Assembly (NCBI GenBank): GCA_023249695.1
Contig: JAHFCD010000023.1
Coordinates: 1 to 11,263 of the forward strand
Source: Elusimicrobiota bacterium
Lineage (GTDB): Bacteria; Elusimicrobiota; Elusimicrobia; UBA1565; UBA9628
Reading direction: 5' to 3'
Length of the DNA stretch: 11,263 bases
The notes under the pieces were generated by a model, which saw only the letters and a list, made by a program, of their open reading frames with translations, had not been told where the DNA came from and made no database searches. Both the position numbers and the translations under genes were made by a program. This document shows, in pieces, positions 6,345 through 11,263 of this stretch; the first letter of the stretch is position 1; every line of letters starts with the position of its first letter.

Positions 6345-7244
6345 ATGGCCGAGCCGAAAAAAACGATTTTGATCACGGGCGCGACCGGATTTATCGGCCG
6401 GCGCCTGGCGGTTCTCCTGGCCGACGCTTACTCGGTCCGCTGCCTCGTGCGCGACGCCGTCCGCGCGAAGGCGCTGCTTCCCGCGGCGGTCGAGCTCGTT
6501 TCGGGCGACATGACCGACGAGGCTTCTCTGAAAGCGGCGGTCGCCGGCGTGGACGCCGTCGTGCACCTGGCCGCGCTCAAGAGCGACGAGCCCCGCATCG
6601 CCGCGGTCAATGTCGGCGGCGCGGTCAGCCTCGTGGCGGCGTGCCGGGCCGCGGGCGTGCGGCGCGTGATCAACGTCGGCAGCCAGGCGTCCCGTCTGCC
6701 CCGGCGCGGCGCCTACGGCGATACGAAGGCCCAGTCCGACGAGATTTTCAGCGGCTCCGGGCTCGAGGTCACCACCTTGCTGCCGAGCGTCGTCTACGGC
6801 CCGAACGATCCCGGCGTCTTCGGCAAGCTGTCGCGCGTGACCGCTTCCGCCCCGTTCGTGCCGGTGATCGGCGACGGCTCGTCCCGCTTTCAGCCCGTCC
6901 ACGTCGACGACGCGTGCGCGGTCATCGCGGGCTGCCTGCGCGAGCCGAAGACCGCCGGCAAGTCCTACAGCGTCGGCGGACCCGAGACGATCACGCTCGA
7001 CGGCCTCATCGACCTGATCGGCGCCGGGCTCGGCAAAAAGCCGCTCAAGATCCACATCCCGGAATGGGCGGCCATGGTCATCGCTCATTTCCTGGCGCTC
7101 GTCCGCGGCTCGCCGCCCCTGTCGGTGAGCAACGTCCTCGGCGCCGTCCAAAGCGCGCCCGACGCGGACTACGGCGCGATCTTCGCCGAGCTGGGCCTGA
7201 AGCCGCGCGCGCTCGCTGACGGCATGAAAAACGGGCCGATCTAG
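6345..7244 (+). CDS. Extended-type SDR, NAD-dependent epimerase/dehydratase family
   Basis: This 299-residue Rossmann-fold protein starts with KKTILITGATGFIG (5-18), the TGxxGxxG dinucleotide-binding loop of extended or atypical SDRs. It continues with GDMTDEASL for the adenine-side acidic region and VVHLAAL for the strand 4 motif. The YxxxK catalytic pair is Tyr124-Lys128 (AYGDTKAQSDE), and then come LLPSVVYGPND and FQPVHVDDAC, both typical of epimerase-like SDRs. The C-terminal half is rather short and resembles the atypical NDUFA9-like subgroup more than full UDP-sugar epimerases, so either a nucleotide-sugar enzyme or a less defined NAD(P)-dependent function is possible. The frame is open upstream, but the ATG at 6345, two bases after the previous stop, places the nucleotide loop at the usual distance from the N-terminus. 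It is the last gene of the operon; the terminator begins 3 bases after its stop. Confidence 0.9.
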   Translation: MAEPKKTILITGATGFIGRRLAVLLADAYSVRCLVRDAVRAKALLPAAVELVSGDMTDEASLKAAVAGVDAVVHLAALKSDEPRIAAVNVGGAVSLVAACRAAGVRRVINVGSQASRLPRRGAYGDTKAQSDEIFSGSGLEVTTLLPSVVYGPNDPGVFGKLSRVTASAPFVPVIGDGSSRFQPVHVDDACAVIAGCLREPKTAGKSYSVGGPETITLDGLIDLIGAGLGKKPLKIHIPEWAAMVIAHFLALVRGSPPLSVSNVLGAVQSAPDADYGAIFAELGLKPRALADGMKNGPI

Positions 7245-7246
7245 GC

Positions 7247-7276
7247 CTTAAAACCCGCGTGCGCGGGGGTTTTAAG
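7247..7276 (+). terminator. Inverted-repeat transcription terminator
   Basis: CTTAAAACCC (7247-7256) is perfectly complementary to GGGTTTTAAG (7267-7276), giving a 10-bp stem with a 10-base GC-rich loop that can pair a little further. It begins just after the TAG of the SDR gene. The T-run is inside the 3' arm and no separate U-tract follows, so the arrangement is symmetric. It separates the two operons. Confidence 0.75.
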
Positions 7277-7312
7277 TCGTTCCTAAGCGTCTGAGTATGC
7301 CCCGCCATTTCC

Positions 7313-7318
7313 TATAAT
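7313..7318 (+). promoter_or_regulatory. Sigma-70-type -10 box close to the start codon of the second operon
   Basis: A perfect TATAAT lies between the terminator and the ATG at 7328, with 9 bases between box and ATG. A start of transcription 6-8 bases after the box leaves a leader of only one to three bases. No clear -35 is found 16-18 bases upstream, and no Shine-Dalgarno sequence precedes the ATG. The geometry is nearly the same as at 1896. Confidence 0.6.
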
Positions 7319-7327
7319 GTCCGACTC

Positions 7328-8080
7328 ATGGCCAAGCCCAAAGTCATCGTCGTCATGCCCGCCTACAACGCGGAAAAGACCCTCGAGCGCACGATCAAGG
7401 ATATTCCCGCCGGGACCGTGGACGAGGTCATCCTCGTCGACGATTGCTCGAAGGACGGCACCGTCGCGCTCGCCAAAAAGCTCGGCCTGACCGTCATTCA
7501 GCACGAGACCAACAAGGGCTACGGCGGCAACCAGAAGACCTGCTACGCCGAGGCGCTCCGGAAGGGCGCCGACGTGGTGGTCATGGTCCACCCCGATTAC
7601 CAGTACGACGCGCGCCTCGTGCCGATCATGTCCGACCTGATCAGCAACGACATCTGCGACATGGTCTGCGGCAACCGCATCCGCACGCGCTGGGAAGCCC
7701 TCGACGGCGGCATGCCCGTTTACAAGTACGTGTTCAACCGCCTGCTCACGATGTTCGAGAATTTCGTGACCGGCCAGAACCTCGGCGAATGGCACTCGGG
7801 CCTGCGCGCCTACTCGCGCAAGTGCCTGGAGACCGTGCCGTGGGAGGGCAACTCCGACGACTTCGTCTTCGATCAGCAGTTCCTGATCCAGGCCGCGATG
7901 ATGAAGCAGCGCCTGGGCGACGTCCCCGTCGCCGCGCGTTACTTCCCGGAGGCGTCGTCGATCAACTTCAAGCGCTCTTGCGAGTACGGGCTTGAAGCGA
8001 TGTGGTGCCTCGGCCAGTCCGTGCTTCAGCGCTTGGGCGTCGCGCGCTTCGCCCTGTTCGAGCCGAAATCCGGGGCATGA
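7328..8080 (+). CDS. DPM1-like family 2 glycosyltransferase, second copy
   Basis: This 250-residue GT-A fold enzyme has the same layout as the protein at 2259. VIVVMPAYNAEKTL (6-19), VDDCSKDG (37-44) and a NKGYGGNQ loop come first. The segment VHPDYQYD (87-94) aligns position by position with the metal-binding DAD of the other copy but has His88 instead of the first Asp, keeping Asp90 and Asp94. HPDYQYD-type versions occur in a known group of DPM-like GT2 proteins, so this is probably a functional variant and not a dead enzyme. Later parts include GEWHSGLRAYSRK and DDFVFDQQFLIQA, then RYFPEASSINF. There is no membrane segment. It probably makes a polyprenyl-phosphate sugar for the membrane enzyme encoded next, whose ATG overlaps its stop (ATGA). 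The ATG at 7328 is chosen because the first strand starts at once and a promoter stands just before. Confidence 0.92.
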   Translation: MAKPKVIVVMPAYNAEKTLERTIKDIPAGTVDEVILVDDCSKDGTVALAKKLGLTVIQHETNKGYGGNQKTCYAEALRKGADVVVMVHPDYQYDARLVPIMSDLISNDICDMVCGNRIRTRWEALDGGMPVYKYVFNRLLTMFENFVTGQNLGEWHSGLRAYSRKCLETVPWEGNSDDFVFDQQFLIQAAMMKQRLGDVPVAARYFPEASSINFKRSCEYGLEAMWCLGQSVLQRLGVARFALFEPKSGA

Positions 8081-10038
8081 GATTCGCGGCGGCAGCCTTC
8101 GTGCTGCTGACGGCCGGGCTCGGCGCGCTGGCCGCGGGCGACTCCCTGTGGGTGGCGCTCCGGCCGGGCTGCGTGCCTTTCGTGCTCCTCGTCCTGACGA
8201 TCCTCCTGGCGACGGGCTCCGGCCGCGTCGTCGTGGGACGGCTGGCCCTCGGCGACATGAGCGAGTCGCAGAAGACCTTGGCCGGCGCGACCTTGGGCCT
8301 GGGCCTGCTCGCCCTCGGCGGCTTCTTCCTCGGCGCGCTGGGCCTGTTCAAGCCCTGGGCGGCGTCGGCCTTCCTGGCCGCGCTGTGGGTGATCGGTTAC
8401 GCGGAGCTCAAGCCCGCCCTCGAGTCGCTGGCCCCCGACCGGAGCCTGCTGCGCGAGCGTCCGCTCGCGGCCGGGGCGGTCGCGGTGCCGCTGCTCGCGG
8501 CGCTGTGGATGTGCCTCGTGCCGCCGCACCAGTACGACTCGCTCGTCTATCACCTGGCGCTGCCGCAGGCCTATCTGCGCGCGGGGCGTCTGTTCGCCCC
8601 GCCGGGCATCGTCTACGCCCATTTCCCGCAGAACGGCGAGATGCTGTTTTCCCTGGCGCTGCTGCTCGGCTCCGACGTGCTGGCGCAGATGTACATGTGG
8701 CTCTCGACGGTGCTGTCGATCTGGTGGATCTTCGCGCTCGGACGGCGCGAGGCGCCGATGAACGCCGTGGCCCTCGCCGCGATCTTCATCGCGACGCACT
8801 CGGCGGTGCTGCTGATGTCGTCGACGACGTACGTCGAGCCGCTCGTCATGCTGTGGATCACGGCGGCCGCGCTCGGATTCGAGCGCTGGCGCCGGCTCGC
8901 GCCGGAAGGCGGGGGGCCGCGCGGCTGGCTGATCCTGTCGGCGCTCTTCACGGGGCTGGCGCTCGGGACCAAATACTACGGCGGGATCGGCGCGGCGGCG
9001 TTCGGCCTGCGCCTGCTGTACGCGTGCGCCGTCGACCGCCGCAAGGAGCGCGCCGTCGACCTGGCGCTGTTCACCGCGATCGTCACCGCGCTGTTCGCGC
9101 CGTGGCTGATCAAGAACTGGGTGTGCGTGCGCAACCCGGTGTTCCCGTTCCTGTACAAGAGCTTCGCGAACACCGGCACCGGCTGGAACGCGGACCTCGC
9201 CGCGGGCTATTTCCACGTGCTCGTCGAGTACGGCCACGTCGGCGGTTTTTTCAAGAGCCTGATCTCGCTGCCGCTGCTGCTGCTGCGCAATCCGCTGCGC
9301 TTCGGCGGGGGGATGGACGTGCTCGGCGACCTCGGCTGGGACATCTCCCTGTGGCTCCTGCCGCTCGGCGCGTGGGCGGCCTCGAAGAACAAGAGCCTGC
9401 GCGGGCTGCTGCTGTTCTGCTCGCTGTGGGGCGCGGCGTGGTTCTCGAGCGGCGTCGTCCTGCGCTTTCTGACCGTGCTCGTGCCGCTGATGGCCCTGCT
9501 CGGGGCCTGCGGGCTGGTCGCGCTGTGGAGCGGGCTCGATCGCTGGGCCCGCGTCGTCATCGGCGGGTCGCTCGGGTTGATGACGCTCGCCCATCTTTTC
9601 CTGTTCGTGTTCGTCCACGCGACCTTCGGCTCCGGCTCGACTGCCTTCGGGCTCGAGACGCGGGAGGCGGTCCTGACGCGCCGGCTCGACTACTACTCGT
9701 GCGCGGACTGGCTCCGGGGGAACGCCGTCGAGAATGATAAAATACTCGTCGTGGGAGAGCAGCGCGGCTATTATCTCCCGGCCGACCATCTCCCCAGCAC
9801 CGTGCACATGCCCAACCTCTTCGTCCGCCGCGCCAACGCGTCCGCCTCGACCGGCGAGCTGCTGGCCTCCCTGCGCGCGGACGGATTTACGCGCGTGCTG
9901 ATCGTCCCGCGCGAGGCCGCGCGCCTGGGCTCGGGCCTGGGCGAGCTCACGCCCGCCGGCGCCGTGAACTGGAAGGGGCTCGAGGACTCGCTGCGGACCG
10001 AGTTCGCCGGGCGCGGCTGCGTCGTGGGACGCCTGTGA
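8077..10038 (+). CDS. Large multi-spanning GT-C-like glycosyltransferase
   Basis: This 653-residue integral membrane protein has a dozen or so hydrophobic segments between residues 3 and about 535, followed by a soluble domain of about 115 residues. Recognisable parts are QYDSLVYHLALPQAYL (152-167), with Asp154 in the first large extracytoplasmic loop, and FPQNGEML (183-190). Next are TTYVEPLV (250-257) and LALGTKYYGG (294-303). This order is that of GT39/PMT-like membrane glycosyltransferases of the long, poorly characterised type. The extra 150 N-terminal residues before the Asp154 loop form at least three membrane segments not present in the two shorter enzymes of the other operon. The ATG at 8077 overlaps the previous stop (ATGA), so an ATG- or GTG-initiated start further upstream in the same frame is unlikely. 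Its likely donor is the product of the GT2 enzyme just upstream; the acceptor is unknown. Confidence 0.86.
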   Translation: MRFAAAAFVLLTAGLGALAAGDSLWVALRPGCVPFVLLVLTILLATGSGRVVVGRLALGDMSESQKTLAGATLGLGLLALGGFFLGALGLFKPWAASAFLAALWVIGYAELKPALESLAPDRSLLRERPLAAGAVAVPLLAALWMCLVPPHQYDSLVYHLALPQAYLRAGRLFAPPGIVYAHFPQNGEMLFSLALLLGSDVLAQMYMWLSTVLSIWWIFALGRREAPMNAVALAAIFIATHSAVLLMSSTTYVEPLVMLWITAAALGFERWRRLAPEGGGPRGWLILSALFTGLALGTKYYGGIGAAAFGLRLLYACAVDRRKERAVDLALFTAIVTALFAPWLIKNWVCVRNPVFPFLYKSFANTGTGWNADLAAGYFHVLVEYGHVGGFFKSLISLPLLLLRNPLRFGGGMDVLGDLGWDISLWLLPLGAWAASKNKSLRGLLLFCSLWGAAWFSSGVVLRFLTVLVPLMALLGACGLVALWSGLDRWARVVIGGSLGLMTLAHLFLFVFVHATFGSGSTAFGLETREAVLTRRLDYYSCADWLRGNAVENDKILVVGEQRGYYLPADHLPSTVHMPNLFVRRANASASTGELLASLRADGFTRVLIVPREAARLGSGLGELTPAGAVNWKGLEDSLRTEFAGRGCVVGRL

Positions 10039-11069
10039 AGAGCTACGCGGGCCTGCTGGCGACCTCGTTCGTCTGCTCGGCCGCGGTCTCGTTCTTCGTG
10101 ACCCCGCTGGTGCGCCTCCTGTCCGTGCGCCTGGGCGTGCTCGACACCGTGAGCTCGTCGGTCAAGACGCACAAGGAGCCGACCCCGGTGTTCGGCGGCG
10201 TCGCGATCTACCTGGGCTTCATGGCGACGATGCTGCTTCTGCGCCTGACCACCAATTTCCCCACCGGAACCCTGTACAACCTGCGCGCGCTCGTCATCGG
10301 CGGCTCCCTGGTCTTCGTGCTCGGCCTCGTCGACGACCTGAAGCGGCCCGAGGGCGTCGACTACAAGCCGAAGTTCCTCGTCCAGATCCTGGCCGCGGGG
10401 CTGCTGATCGTATTCGGCCTGCGCATGCGTTTTCTCCAGCCCGCCTACGTCGCGTACGCCGTCACGATGGTGTGGGTCGTCGGCGTCACGAACGCCTTCA
10501 ACATCGTGGACATCATGGACGGGCTGTCCGCGAGCCAGGCCGCGGTGGCGGCGCTCGCCTTCCTGATGATCTCGCTGCCCTCGGAGGAGCTGTACGTCAA
10601 TTTCGCTTCCGCGGCCCTGGCCGGCGCGGCGCTCGGCTTTCTGCCGTGGAACCTGTCGAGCAAGCGCAAGATCTTTATGGGCGACTCCGGCGCCCTGCTC
10701 CTCGGCTTCGTGCTCGCCGGCATCTCGCTGGGCACCCGCTACTCCGACGTCAACGACGCGGGCGTGTTCGCGCCGCTGCTGATCCTGTTCGTGCCGGCCT
10801 TCGACACCTTGTTCGTGAGCCTCCTGCGCCTGAACCAGGGCAAATCCCCGTTCCTCGGCTCGCGCGACCACTTCGCGCTGCGCCTGGAGAAAATGGGCTT
10901 CTCGCGCGGGATGGTCGTGCTGATGGCCGCCGCGGCCGCGGGCCTGCTCGGCTTCTGCGCGTTTCTCGTGACCCGGCTTCCGTTGTGGAGCGCGGTCGCG
11001 GTGTACGTCTTCGTCGCGGTGCTGGTGCTGTGGGTCGCGCGCCGCATGGCGCTCGTCGAGATGCGATGA
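10035..11069 (+). CDS. WecA/TagO/MraY-family polyprenyl-phosphate sugar-1-phosphate transferase
   Basis: This 344-residue polytopic membrane protein belongs to the family that transfers a HexNAc-1-phosphate from UDP-sugar to polyprenyl phosphate, the first step of O-antigen, teichoic acid or related glycan assembly. Family motifs are in order: KTHKEPTPVFGG (44-55), the Mg-binding Asp100-Asp101 in GLVDDLKR, NAFNIVDIMDG (153-163), and FMGDSGALLLG (214-224). Then come PAFDTLFV and the final cytoplasmic loop GKSPFLGSRDHFALRL. WecA proteins carry a HIHH-like group in this loop; here only His279 is left (DHFALRL), a variant form. About ten to eleven membrane helices are expected and the length is normal. 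It starts at GTG 10035, overlapping the previous stop (GTGA), and ends in an ATGA overlap. A WecA-like function suits the glycan context better than MraY, since no cell-wall genes are nearby. Confidence 0.92.
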   Translation: MKSYAGLLATSFVCSAAVSFFVTPLVRLLSVRLGVLDTVSSSVKTHKEPTPVFGGVAIYLGFMATMLLLRLTTNFPTGTLYNLRALVIGGSLVFVLGLVDDLKRPEGVDYKPKFLVQILAAGLLIVFGLRMRFLQPAYVAYAVTMVWVVGVTNAFNIVDIMDGLSASQAAVAALAFLMISLPSEELYVNFASAALAGAALGFLPWNLSSKRKIFMGDSGALLLGFVLAGISLGTRYSDVNDAGVFAPLLILFVPAFDTLFVSLLRLNQGKSPFLGSRDHFALRLEKMGFSRGMVVLMAAAAAGLLGFCAFLVTRLPLWSAVAVYVFVAVLVLWVARRMALVEMR

Positions 11070-11263
11070 AGGTCGACGTCCTGATCCTCGGCGGCGGCCT
11101 CGCGGGCCTCTCGGCCGCGTATCACCTCGGCGAGCGCGGCGTGCGCTCCCGCCTCGTCGTCGAGGCGAAGCCGACGGTCGGCGGCACCGCGGGCTCGGTC
11201 ACGACGGGCGCCTACACGTTCGACTACACGGGGCACCTGCTGCACCTGCACGATCCCTACGGC
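11066..11263 (+). CDS. N-terminus of an FAD-dependent oxidoreductase/amine oxidase-like protein (3' truncated by window edge)
   Basis: The first 66 residues are present. They begin with MKVDVLILGGGLAGLSAAYHL, a Rossmann dinucleotide-binding strand with GGGLAG (9-14). An acidic residue follows at the end of strand 2 (VVEAKPTVGG, 31-40), the typical FAD-ribose site and GG motif. FDYTGHLLH (52-60) matches the FDxGxH region of protoporphyrinogen-oxidase-like, amine-oxidase-like and UDP-galactopyranose-mutase-like flavoproteins. The ATG overlaps the stop of the WecA-like gene (ATGA), so it belongs to the same operon. In glycan loci such flavoproteins often act on nucleotide sugars or polyprenyl intermediates, but the piece is too short to choose. 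The remaining part lies outside the window. Confidence 0.85.
   Translation, partial: MKVDVLILGGGLAGLSAAYHLGERGVRSRLVVEAKPTVGGTAGSVTTGAYTFDYTGHLLHLHDPYG

Noticed and set aside
8002..8076. Earlier start for the large membrane protein
   Set aside because: It would overlap the GT2 gene by 79 bases. The ATG at 8077 forms the ATGA junction seen throughout the locus.
8026..9807. Long minus-strand open frame (593 codons) opposite the large membrane protein
   Set aside because: Low-complexity Arg/Gln/Glu-rich translation with no recognisable family. The + strand gene has clear membrane and GT-C features over the same bases.

Overview
The window is a GC-rich bacterial chromosome segment with every supported gene on the + strand. 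No RNA gene, CRISPR array, transposase or phage gene was seen. The mix of genes (DPM1-like family 2 glycosyltransferases, PMT/ArnT-like membrane glycosyltransferases, a WecA/MraY-family enzyme and a secreted HExxH protein) fits a Gram-negative-type environmental lineage. Elusimicrobiota or a similar candidate phylum is my guess, at low confidence, because no marker gene is present.

Region 1 (1-1863) has visibly lower GC and more mixed codon use than the rest. It holds the end of an unidentified gene (2-208). This overlaps by ATGA a secreted 552-residue protein (205-1863) with a zincin-like HExxH motif and two C-terminal Cys-to-Cys modules of identical spacing.

Region 2 (1896-7276) is a tightly packed six-gene operon. 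A TATAAT box lies almost on the start codon of an ArsC/Spx-like reductase gene. Then follow a DPM1-like glycosyltransferase, two multi-spanning PMT/ArnT-like glycosyltransferases, a class I methyltransferase and an extended-type SDR epimerase/dehydratase. Neighbouring genes overlap by 4, 16 and 8 bases or are separated by 1 and 2 bases. The operon ends at a clear inverted-repeat terminator.

Region 3 (7313 to the end) starts with a second TATAAT box next to a start codon. It holds a second DPM1-like glycosyltransferase, a third large membrane glycosyltransferase, a WecA/TagO-type polyprenyl-phosphate sugar-1-phosphate transferase, and the start of an FAD-dependent oxidoreductase running off the edge. 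Each junction is a 4-base ATGA or GTGA overlap.

Taken together, regions 2 and 3 look like a surface-glycan or protein/lipid glycosylation locus. Cytoplasmic GT2 enzymes would charge polyprenyl phosphate with single sugars. GT-C enzymes would use these lipid-linked sugars on the far side of the membrane. The WecA-like enzyme would start a lipid-linked oligosaccharide, and the SDR, methyltransferase and FAD enzyme would supply or modify sugars. This pathway is inferred from family membership and gene order; no substrate can be read from the sequence.
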